64,000 nt of DNA from Cladophialophora immunda (lineage: Eukaryota; Ascomycota; Eurotiomycetes; Chaetothyriales; Herpotrichiellaceae). The stretch lies in assembly GCF_000835495.1 (NCBI RefSeq), contig NW_015622548.1, positions 806,001 to 870,000 of the forward strand, given 5' to 3'. The position numbers were made by a program, and so were the translations under genes. Below the pieces are notes generated by a model that was given only the letters and a program-made list of their open reading frames with translations, searched no databases and was not told the DNA's origin. Shown one piece after another: positions 10,740 through 20,191 of the stretch. Position 1 is the stretch's first letter. Each line of letters opens with the position of its first letter.

Positions 10740-12925
10740 TCTCTCTGAAAAGGCTGAAGTCGCTTTGATAGGAACCGTGAAAGAAATACGGAATGCGAAG
10801 TGCCCCGAATGTCTCCAACGGATAGGGTGTCGCATGTGCAGCAAATTATGTGAGATTCTGGCCTTGGAGGACCAATCCATTAGCGAGAACGCTTATATCA
10901 CATTGAAGCTGGACCAACTGCATCTCAACAACTCAGTAATACGAGTGGGTGAAGATTCAGACAGCCTAGGTTCCTGGTTCACATATTGGAACAGATTGGA
11001 ACGAAAATGGTGGTAGAAATCGACGAAGGCTCCAGCCTAGGATCGACATCGGTTTTGTTCAAGTTCTACATTAACTCTCTACCATTCCAGGGCAAGGAGC
11101 TCTTTCTTACCGCTGTCAGAATAGGTGGATCTCAACGTTATGAGCAATCGAGCACAGATGAAGCGTCGAGCTTTATACGATTGATTCGACCCACCACCGC
11201 CAATGTCAACTTTGCCCGACAGTGTTTGGAAAGATGCCTCCAGACACACAGAACACAATGTTATAAGAGAGATGGCACCACTTTGTAATGCGCTCTATAA
11301 ATCTACTTGCTTAACCTCGAGGAACGATGTCTTGTTAAGTCTATAGCAGACGCTGATTATGTCGCTCTCAGTTACGTCTAGGGCTCCTACGTGAACGGAT
11401 TCCATTGTAACACTGACAATATTGAGAAATTTCTCCTCCCTAGTAGTAAGGACGATCTAGAGTTTTATAAAGTCCTACCGCTCATATAATCTACAATCAC
11501 CTTTACTAGGCAGGTTGGCAAACGATACCTGTGGATAGATCGATATTGCATCATTCAAGACGACTGTCGCCACAAGCATGAGCAGATAACGGCAATGGGT
11601 GCAGTGCAATTTGTGCCCAAGCATGCTTCATCATTGTCTCGCTAGAAGGCGACGCAGGACGCGGACTTCCGGGACTGGAGTCTCCAACTGGCAGCATGAT
11701 ACCGGCCCGTAAACGGAATATTTATCTCCAGACCGAGTATTATAGGGTCCGTTACGGTGTTCGATACAAATCCGTACCTTCGGTTGGTTCTTGGGCCAGT
11801 CGGGGCTGGACTTTCTAAGAGCAGATGTTTTCTCGACGACTGGTAATATTCGTCAATGGCAAATTTTTGTGAAAATGCAGGACATCGCTGTGCCAGGAGG
11901 ACTTCGTGGGGGAACTTGTCACTGAAGAACAAAGTTAGAGCGGTCGTTTTGACACATTTATTTCTCCTGGATGGCCGGATATGCATTTATACCGACGACT
12001 TGTCGAGAACTACAGCAGACGAACACTCTCTTACCCATGTGATTCGATATCGGCTTTCTCAGGCGTGCTCATTTCACTACAAAGCTCATTTCCTGGGGGC
12101 TTTCTCTACGGTCTACCGGTTGAGAAGCTACCTACTTGGTCGTGGTGCAGATGGTTGGGCGATATCAATTTTGAACCATAGTCCGCAGCTGAGGAATGCT
12201 TATTTCTGTCGCATTACGTGCAAAATATCTACGCAAGCACCCCGATAGTCAACTAGTGCAAGCTCGACACTTGATCCGGCTCCAAGCAACCGATATCCAA
12301 CTTCTATTCGACATATCGAGAAGGAGCATTGGCGGACTACTTGCCACCGAAATGGCGAAAGAATGGATTAGGGGAGTTTTAGCATGACGATATTCGCGAG
12401 TGCAAACTCTTTCGCTTCCCTATCCCTATTCTCCCCAGACGAAATACCGCAGTACTAAATATGGCACCTCAACATGGGATCTAGAGCACTCGGATCTTTG
12501 GAAACCTCGAACGCTCCTATCTCTATCTAGGCAATAAAGCTTTAGACAAGAGGAGATCCATCGAAGAGCCCTTCGATAGTGTTTTCGGGTGGCGCTACCT
12601 GCTCTCTGAACAGCGCGAAATCGTAGGAGTAATCTGGACCCGAATTGACAAGAGCCCGCCCACTGAACGAGGCGAAATCACTGCCATTTCCAAGGGCGAA
12701 CTATATCTAGTACCGTAGAGCAGCGGAGTAGGGGTCTGAGAGCACCAATTCCACAGCTGGGAGCTCTATCGAAACAACAAGGTCCGTACGAAGCTCAATC
12801 GGTTTTATAACGTTATGTGGATCGAGAGAAAGGACGACGTTGCTTACAGAAGAGCCGCTGGCCGTGTAAACCAGTGCGTTTGGGATCGACTGAAACATGA
12901 GACGGTTGAGATCGAGCTCGCATAG
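10740..12925 (+). pseudogene. HET-domain gene inactivated by stops and frameshifts
   Basis: Characteristic pieces of a HET protein appear in order but in several frames: CPECLQRIGCRMCSKLCEIL, then FARQCLERCLQTH, then DADYVALSYV with a stop where W is expected (11379-11381). Next come GKRYLWIDRYCIIQDD, ASRGWTF followed by a stop then EQMFSRRLVIFVNG, and LYRRLVENYSRRTLSY. The C-terminal end reads FYNVMWIERKDDVAYRRAAGRVNQ and ETVEIELA, stopping at 12923-12925. At least three nonsense codons (11379, 11487, 11816) fit C-to-T change in CpA on one or the other strand, the RIP pattern. With multiple frameshifts the gene cannot be translated. It is the third HET gene in about 10 kb. The N-terminal boundary is uncertain. 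Confidence 0.85.
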
Positions 12926-13260
12926 ATCCATGCTGAGTGGTAGAAAGTTGATGTCAGAGTCCGGAGATGGCCAAACTCGAGGATGCGCTGCTACTCTCCG
13001 ACAGTGGCCACATCCACATTGAGCAATAACCAACCATAAGCCACTCCGCCCAAGTCGCCGCTCTCCGGATTTATTCTCATTCAACACAGCAGACAAAAGG
13101 AAAGACCCTTAGCCAGGAAGTGACTTGGATGGCCTGACAGGAGCTCTTGATACATCGACGAGCACTACTCGTATGGAAGGCGCACGAGGGGTCTAGATGA
13201 ACCCCAGCTACCTCTCTACCTCCATCAGCTACAACTGATCTTCTCCGGATGTCCGCAACC

Positions 13261-13570
13261 ATGGATTCTCTCACGAAGAAGACCTTCACCACGACAAGAG
13301 ACTTGGCATATACATACATACTACCTGTCTCCGTCCTCGCATGGCCTACCGACTGTTTTATACTACCACGGCTGGCCAGACCGCGCTTCCCTATGGAAGG
13401 ACCTGATTATGGACTACTTGCTCCCGGCTGGATACTGAGTGCTCGCTCCCGACTGCCTGGGCTACGGAGAGACCGACAAAAGTACAGATAAGAGGCTGTA
13501 CTTTATCCATTACTAGGTCCGGGCTCAGAGGGTCCCCCTTTGGGCCTCGGCTACGGTTGCACAGCTGTAA
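13261..13570 (+). pseudogene. Alpha/beta hydrolase (epoxide-hydrolase-like) N-terminal fragment
   Basis: An ATG at 13261 opens MDSLTKKTFTTTRDLAYTY, the usual N-terminus of fungal soluble epoxide-hydrolase-like proteins. After a frame change the HGWPD oxyanion-hole motif, SLWKDLIMDYLLPAGY and VLAPDCLGYGETDK are readable, with a TGA at 13436-13438 between GY and VLAP where Arg (CGA) is usual. The nucleophile elbow (GHDWG), acid and His regions are absent, so only roughly the first 90 residues of a protein of about 330 survive. The fragment is clearly non-functional and belongs to the same decayed stretch as its neighbours. Confidence 0.75.
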
Positions 13571-14355
13571 CCCCTTCACACAATGTCGATATCAACCCCC
13601 CAATCCTCCCCGTCCTGTCACTCCAGCCTAACAAGGAGTTTAGCTCATCACTTTCAGGGAGGAAACAGGAAAGAGGAAAGATGCTTGGCTACCCTCATCT
13701 CAGGGCATCAATGATCGGCCGTAGCCAGGGCTTCCCCGCATGACCTGGCATCGCCCCTAATACCAATCCAACTTTTTTGTTTGACTGTGTAAGCTGTGTC
13801 AATGCATTCTCTCTGGATGGCTCATACAAGGCGCGTTCATGTCGCCGACGAACGCGCATGAAACTCCCCGCGACGTCTGATACGGATCCAAGGTCATGAA
13901 TTTCCCCACGCACTGTCGCCGGCCCGATGCCAACAAGCCAGGGCGAATGAGATTCGGCGTGCTCCACAATCTGAGTGACCTAACGGGGTCCTGCGTCGAG
14001 CCAGGGCAGTCATACACGACAAGCACATCGATCTCTGGTCTAGACCCGAGGCTGGACTAGCAATAAATGGCTTCCCAACTTGAGATCGAGGGCATGCAAT
14101 GCGAATGATACGCCTGTACAACGACCACCGTGCTTTCATAACCTAAATACCCGACACCGTTTGAGATGAAGAACCAGGAGTTACGAGGCGCCAAGAGGAG
14201 GACACTGGCGACTTCCCCCATGTACGAGTAACGAAAGCACCTTGAGGCGGCTTCCGAAGTGAACACCGAGGCCCCAGCCCATCTTGGGACCATTAACGAA
14301 CAGTCGCACGGAGCAACTTTCAGGGGAGCATTGGAAATTAGGCATTGGATAGACA
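13571..14355. other. No gene recognised
   Basis: Between the hydrolase fragment (plus) and the methyltransferase relic (minus). Open frames of up to about 137 codons occur on the minus strand but carry no known motif and look incidental. Confidence 0.4.
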
Positions 14356-15015
14356 CTACGTCTTGGCCTCGGCAGAGCCTGCCTCTGAGGTCGTGGCCTT
14401 CTTCGGGACAAAGCCGTGATAATCCAGAGACCTCTCCGAACCACCCAATACGTCCACCTTGATGTCCCATTGAACTCCTTCACAGTTGAGGAGAGGTTTG
14501 ATAAAGTGAGGTTGCCGGTATGTTACATAAATAAAGGTCGCATGAGGTTTGAGCACGCGAAAGACCTGGACGGGCAAGCGATGTTACTTTCGCACACAGC
14601 AAACACCTCGTACACAGAGACGCTCGAAATGGACCTCTCGGATGTATCGACAGGTATTATCAAGAACCTCTGTGGGCGGGTCCCAGGGGCTACCGTGAAT
14701 CATCGGGTCTAATGTCCCCTTATCAAACGCAACATCCACCGACTCCTCGGACGGGATCTGATCCATCTGGCGGACGTCGGCGCGCTTCCAGGTGATGCCC
14801 CCGACATCCAGATGCCGTTTAGACATGGCCGCTACCACCACAGGCGAGAAGTCGACGCAAACTTGGTCCTTGTACCCTCTTCTTGAGAGGTCTTCCGGAA
14901 TGGTCTGCCACGGAAATTTCAGCCATGAGCACTCTTCGATCGATCGCTTTGACGCAGCCTTGGTTTCCGTGCTTAGACCGATAGACACGGAGTAAAATTC
15001 GCGGATGGACTCCAT
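14356..15015 (-). pseudogene. SAM-dependent methyltransferase relic (EEF1A-lysine-methyltransferase-4-like)
   Basis: The minus strand reads EDLSRRGYKDQVCVDFSPVVV (acidic loop of the SAM site), MSKRHLDVGGITWKRADVRQM, VDVAFDKGTLDPMIHGSPWD and, in a second exon, FRVLKPHATFIYVTYRQPHF, ending KATTSEAGSAEAKT at 14356. These match the small METTL/EEF1AKMT4-like family. An intron at roughly 14560-14620 is needed; acceptor CCCGTCCAG is clear, but the donor is ambiguous. Upstream, where motif I (GxGxS) and the usual N-terminus (EYWDSRY-like) should be, the sequence is unrelated. SAM binding is therefore doubtful and the gene looks truncated. It could alternatively be a gene with a mis-sequenced 5' exon. 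Confidence 0.65.
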
Positions 15016-15292
15016 ACACAGTAAAATGTAGATGCACTAGACTTGTAATGGTACAATATAACAACTAGCCAACTAATTTACCCCACTCGGAGTACAGGTC
15101 GTTCCCAGTGGTCCACACCACCAGGTCCATAAAATGCCCAGCTAGTGGCTACAAAGTACATCGACCCGACACCATACATAGGCGACTACCGTTGGCATAG
15201 CGCCTTTGCCACTCCAATGCCATGCATGCCTCATGGCGCCAATGTGCCCGGCCGTTGGCGATAGATGGCCGTGTCTCCCTCGATAGTCCGAC

Positions 15293-16592
15293 TCAATGCA
15301 CCTCCGCCCACACGGGGGACCGGGCGACGTAGTCTTTCCAGGTGGTGAGCGGCTCGTCCACGATCTGCCGAAAGTCACACCGTCAAGTCAGCCATCTGGG
15401 GGGATCTTGCCTGGGCTAACTCGCGATGGATTGGGATTCGAAGGTCGGTTGAGTTGACCGATCATGATATACCAAACAAAACGCAAAAAAACAGAGATCT
15501 GGACAGGGAACTTACCGCCTGGCTCTCCCCGAGGTCGGCACCGCCGTAGTACCCGAACTGCGGCATCAGGAGCATATTCTCGAGCATCTCGTCCTGGATG
15601 GGCGCCGGCAGGCCCTTGGCCGCGAGGACCTTCTTGAACGCCTCCTCGGGGACTTGGCGCGCCGCGCCGCCGGGCCCGTCGCGGGCCTTGACGGCCTGGA
15701 AGTCGGCGAGGATCTGTTGCGGGGTGTAGTAGCCCGTGGCGCCGTAGACGCGGGCGCCCAGGACGCGGTCGCGGTGGAGCAGGATGCCCTTGACGAACTT
15801 GCCTGTGTCGGCGTCGGCGTCGAACAGCGGCATGGGCGCATCCGGGGGGATCGGCAGCGCCAGGTTCCACACGCCGCCCTGCGCGTTGTTCAGGCTCTGG
15901 CCCGGGATGTTGGACATGTAGAAGCCCGGCATGAAGAAGGTCGCCGGGAGGCCCTGCTCGCGGATGTACTGCTCCACCGCGGCCTTGGAGTCGAAGTGCG
16001 CGACTTTGGACAGTTTGCCCCCGGAGACTGTGGTTCCCGAGGATCACGGTTAGGTATTCCTGTGGCTTTGGATGCGGGTACTGGAGGGAGAGGGAATGGA
16101 CGTAACGTACGCTCGGTGACATTCATCAGGCTGCTCCAGATCAGGTGCTGGACGCCGCACGCCTTGGCCGCGTCGGCGATGTTCTTGCCCTGCTGGATCT
16201 CCGCCGCCGCGCTCTTCTTCTCCCAGAAGTTGGTCACGGCGTAGACGGCGTATGCGCCCTGGAGGGCGTGGAGGAGGGACTCTTTGTCGTCGAGGTCCGC
16301 CTGGGAGGAGACCATGTCAGTCCCCGAGAGATTTGTCTCTCTGATCAACCACCCGACTTACCGACACGCACTCGCAGCCCATCTTGACCAGCTCCTGCGC
16401 GGCGGGCTTGGAAGGGTCTCTGGTGATGGCGCGGATGGAAAACATGGACGCGGCCGTGGGATCGCCCAGAACGGACTTGATCACGGAGCCGCCCTGCTTG
16501 CCCGTGGCGCCAAAGACCACCAGCACCTTCTTGGCGTGTCCGTTGGTGTGTGCGCCGGGCATCTTTGACCGAATGCTGTCGATGATACCCAT
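15293..16592 (-). CDS. NmrA-like family NAD(P)-binding protein
   Basis: NmrA-like proteins are atypical short-chain dehydrogenases that act as redox sensors or as oxidoreductases; several sit in fungal metabolite clusters. Four exons give 334 aa: 16362-16592, 16111-16300, 15516-16027 and 15293-15364, all with GT-AG introns and consistent phase. The N-terminus MGIIDSIRSKMPG precedes the Rossmann motif VVFGATGKQGGSV, where GATGKQG is the NmrA form of GxxGxxG. Further family marks are AVYAVTNFWE, HLIWSSLMNVTE, FFMPGFYMSNI and GYYTPQQIL. The gene is divergent from the SDR gene at 17246 across about 650 bp, suggesting shared control. A tailoring reductase or a redox regulator role cannot be distinguished from sequence. 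Confidence 0.88.
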
Positions 16593-17245
16593 GGATGTGT
16601 AGAACGAACAAAAACTAGAAGACAGAAGTTCTGAAAAGGACTCACTCTAGTGGATCGCTCGTACTTGGGGGAATTTTGGGATATGGCCGCCCTAGTCGAC
16701 GTACTCTCTGTCTTTAAATATCGCCGTGGCAATTGTGACATGGTGTGTACCCATCATCCTTGTCCCAGCATCCCTCTTGTCTCGTCCGGAGTCTGCTGGC
16801 ATCAGGTTTTCTGCGATCCTGTGCGTGAAGATCGAGGATTGACGGAAGCTGATGATGTATTTGTGAGCATCGTCGGCGTTCGGCAAAGCATGACGCGAGC
16901 GATTGGCAATCAACCAACTTGTAAGAACCCTTTGGTATGGGCGAGGGGACGATCAACTGGCATCGGCCTGATAAGTGTGGAGCAAGCCAAGCCCCAATCG
17001 TGCCGTATCTTCGGTCAACGACCACGACGGCCCCACACGTTGTTCCTGGATCTTGGATGATCAAAGCAGCTGTTTCGCAGAGTGTTAAGAGTAAACGAAG
17101 AACAGGTCGACGTAGCGGCAAGATGTATAGGAGGAGGGCTGTGAAGTCTCCTTTTCTGCGCGGTGGCCACACTTCATCTGTCCTGGCTGTATAATTTGAG
17201 GCGCGAATTTGGTACGTGTTGTTCCGTCTGCGCTGTCCAGACACC
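16593..17245. promoter_or_regulatory. Divergent promoter region between NmrA-like and SDR genes
   Basis: The 653-bp spacer separates two start codons that point away from each other, so both promoters must lie here. I could not identify a specific operator with confidence; no clear paired CGG..CCG Zn2Cys6 site stands out by eye. Classification rests on position only. Confidence 0.45.
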
Positions 17246-18119
17246 ATGACTTTCACGGTTCGCGAACCCGTCCCCACGTCTCATCTCGACGGCAAGGTGG
17301 CTATAGTGACTGGCTCTGGACGCGGTATCGGCCGCGGCATCGCCATCGAGCTGGGAACGCGCGGAGCAAATGTCGTGGTCAACTACTCGCGAAGCTCCAA
17401 GCCCGCCAACGAGGTCGTCGCGGAGATCGTGGCCCACGGATCCGAAGCCATTGCCGTCCAAGCCGACATCTCCAGACCAGAACAGATCGCGCAACTGTTC
17501 GAGCGCGCCCAATCGCACTTCGGCCACATCGACATTGTCGTCTCCAACTCCGGGACGGAGCACTTTGGCAACATCGACCAGGTCACCCCAGAGGCCTTCG
17601 ACCAGGTCTTCGCGCTCAACACGCGCGGCCAGTTCTTCGTCGCCCAGAACGCCTACCGGTTCCTCAGCGAGGGCGGGCGCCTGATGATGATGTCCTCGAT
17701 CTCCGCGCACGTCGGCATGAAGGAGCACGCCCTCTACTCCGGGAGCAAGGTCGCGGTGGAGGCCTTTGGCCGGTGCCTGACCAAGGAGTTCGGGCACAAG
17801 AAGATCACGGTGAACGTCATCGCCCCCGGCGGCGTCGACACCGACATGGCTGCCGAGGCGGGCTGGAAGTACATCCCTGGAGCCGATCCGTCGTGGACGG
17901 CCGCGGACATCTCGCGCTGGGTCGCGGCGCGGAACCCGCTCGAGCGGACAGGGAAGCCGCGGGATATTGCCCGCGTGGTGGCTTTTCTGGCCAGCGAGGA
18001 TGGAGGCTGGATCAATGGTGAGTAGTCGAGATTTTGGTTTTCCTTCATGTCGTTCTATCGGGAGGCTTACACTGCTATCAGGGCAGACAATCACAATCTC
18101 AGGGGGTGCCTTGGCGTAG
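17246..18119 (+). CDS. Short-chain dehydrogenase/reductase of the hydroxynaphthalene / versicolorin reductase type
   Basis: NADPH-dependent SDRs of this group reduce polyhydroxylated aromatic polyketides, for example tetrahydroxynaphthalene or versicolorin-type anthraquinones. Two exons (17246-18017, 18082-18119; intron GTGAGT...CAG) encode 269 aa. The start is the ATG of MTFTVREPVPTSHLDGKVA. Visible motifs are TGSGRGIGRG (cofactor loop), NYSRSSKPANEV (Arg/Ser typical of NADPH preference), a VSNSGTEHFG segment in place of the NNAG motif, the catalytic Ser in MMSSISAHVG, YSGSK (Tyr and Lys) and VIAPGGVDTDM. The C-terminus is WINGQTITISGGALA. It is followed at about 550 bp by the scytalone-dehydratase-like gene, so a reduce-then-dehydrate pair is likely. 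The exact substrate is unknown. Confidence 0.9.
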
Positions 18120-18667
18120 GTCTGAAGTGTGGGATGTTTTCACACGGTCTGACCACAGAGTGTCGATATCATGCATAGATCTAGACCACCAGTCGCACTT
18201 AGCAGCTGCTAAACACGTTTCTTCCAATCATCTCATCCTTCCCTCAATCTTTAGTCTGTCACAGCACTAGCTTAGTTACCGTGAGATTGGGTGTTTCCAT
18301 CCGTGATGATGCCGTGATCACGCTGCCTGTGGGCCGCGACGAACGCACACGTAACGGCGATCCTGAGATCTCATGCATGGCAGACATGTGTCTAGCGTCA
18401 TGAACATCGAGATCTTGAATCAACGTGCATATGCCATGTAGCCGGGTGGCTCCACATTTCGTGACAAGCCCCTGTAGATACCCACCGAGGACGGTGACCG
18501 AAGCAGGGTTGGCCGTGAGACAGTTAAGGATGGCGATCGCGATGGCATTGTCACACAACAGATCTAATAAACATGGGCCTTTTTGGATTCGCAGTGCGCA
18601 TTTCCATTTTCTAGGTTCTCTCAGCTTTCTTCTCGAACCCGAACTCTTGATCCACCGTATACCATCA
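18120..18667. other. Spacer between SDR and dehydratase-like genes
   Basis: 548 bp containing the SDR 3' end and the dehydratase promoter. Nothing further was recognised. Confidence 0.5.
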
Positions 18668-19392
18668 ATGGGTTCAATCAGTTCCATGAGCCCTATGGGC
18701 AAGGAGAGGATCACTTTTGATGGCAAGTTGGCCCATATCCTGAAGTCCCTCGATATGCTTTCCTTGGTTCATGGTGCTGATGAGATTCACCAGAGTGGCT
18801 CGACTGCAACGGCGTGCTCTACGAGTGGGCAGACTGCTACGACAACAAGGCAAGACTCAATCCCGCGCCCTGGACTTTACATCTGACCAATGAAATGACT
18901 TGCCTGACACCTGAAGTAGAACTGGTACGGGCTGATGGACATCATCGCCCCGACTCTCACGGTAGGACAATTCTCTTCATTTCCCTGTGCTGAGTTAGAC
19001 TGACACCGACACCCCACCCCCAGATCGACTACGACAAAGTCAACAACGCCAAGTTCGCCGACCTCCCGGCCGAAAAGTACATCGAGATGATGAGCGACCC
19101 GCTGTTCCTCGGCGACGAGCTCGTCGCGTCGCAGCACCTCATTGGCGCCACCAAGTGGGAGAAGGTGTCGGACGCGGAGATTGTCTCGCACCACCAGTCG
19201 CGCGCCGCGCACCAGCGGTTCGAGGACGTGCGGCGCAAGGACGTCGCCGTCAAGGGCCACGGCCACGGCACGGTGACCACCTTCTACAAAAAGGTCAATG
19301 GGCAGTGGAAGTGGGCGGGGATCAAGACCAAGGTCATCTGGAACGAGTTCGACTTTGAGCACGTCTTCAGGGGCACTGCCGGGAAGGAGTAA
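18668..19392 (+). CDS. Scytalone-dehydratase-like enzyme with two GC-AG introns
   Basis: SnoaL/NTF2-like fold dehydratase; the founder converts scytalone to 1,3,8-trihydroxynaphthalene. Four exons (18668-18722, 18794-18849, 18920-18961, 19024-19392) give 173 aa, matching the 172-aa Magnaporthe enzyme. The first two introns start with GC (GCAAGT, GCAAGA), the third with GT. This structure is supported because it restores ITFDEWLDCNGVLYEWADCY then DNKNWYGLMDIIAPTLTIDY, collinear with the family. By position, Tyr34, Asp35, Tyr54, His89 and His114 correspond to Magnaporthe Tyr30, Asp31, Tyr50, His85 and His110. The equivalents of Ser129 and Asn131 are Gly133 and Val135. The altered pocket suggests a different substrate or a cyclase/dehydratase role, as for other scytalone-dehydratase-like cluster proteins. 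Alternative: a relaxed duplicate. Confidence 0.88.
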
Positions 19393-20191
19393 TTCCACAA
19401 AGTCGTTGTTCCATACCTTAGCTAGTGTGTGTACGAATAGATCGCTCGCGGGGAACGTAAGGCTGGAGCCTTGGCGCTCAGCCCCTTGCGGACCTCAGCC
19501 TTGTCCCCTTGCGAGAAGACTGCGCAGGCTCAATCCGTATATTATCTTCATGGACGACTCCTCTCCCCACAGTTTGCCATGTGCAAGCAATTGAGCGCTC
19601 CTGTGCGATCAATCCACCTGAGCTAGAGATACAGCTCCAAGACTATGGTAAATCTTCAGAAGCACTGGAGATTAAAAGATTGATCAACGAGACACTCGTC
19701 TGTCATTGGTGACGTTCTCTAAGCCTGAAGGGTGTAAATTGCCGCTTCATTTTTCATCGGCCTCCAACAAGAGGTGATCAATGCCTGAGTTCTCCATACC
19801 ATAACGTATTTTCCGCAATGAAATCTCGATCTTCTCGACCTTCAACACACGGGCCGCGGTATGGTATCGACATGTCAAATGACGTTGGCGATGGTGTGGA
19901 ACCTGAGACCAAAGGCACTCGGTCACCGACGTCTCCACACAACAATGCAGAGACACCAACCGCATTCAGGTACTGCTAATGACGATCAACCACCACGAGC
20001 TCGCTGAGCTCCAAGCTCCAAGCTGCTTTAAAAGGTATCAGACGACGCGTAAACACAGAATTGTTCCGGCGCGACTTTACAATCTGTTTGTTCAAGAGAC
20101 TGTCTCAAGATCGTTGAGTCAGGTATTTTCGCTGTCGTGCTGTTCGCTTTCTCCTCGTGGTGTCAAGATGTTGTTTGTGACCCGCGGAGAA
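19393..20191. other. Spacer; no gene recognised
   Basis: About 0.8 kb between the dehydratase-like gene and the FAD oxidase. Only short open frames are present. The last portion should contain the oxidase promoter. An upstream in-frame ATG at 20168 could extend the oxidase by eight residues. Confidence 0.5.

Noticed and set aside
15425..15450. GGATTCGAAGG string resembling a tRNA T-loop
   Set aside because: The surrounding bases do not fold into paired acceptor, D and T stems; it lies in an NmrA intron.
15388..16122. 244-codon minus-strand open frame overlapping the NmrA-like gene (and 15654-16244 on the plus strand)
   Set aside because: Arg/Pro/Ala-rich shadow frames produced by the GC-rich NmrA exon; the NmrA frame has the Rossmann motif and splice-consistent phases.
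16593..17245. Search for a Zn2Cys6 activator site in the divergent cluster promoter
   Set aside because: No convincing paired CGG/CCG palindrome was found, so no operator is reported.
17174..18094. 306-codon minus-strand frame opposite the SDR gene
   Set aside because: Exact shadow of the SDR coding strand; no motif of its own, while the SDR frame carries all catalytic residues.
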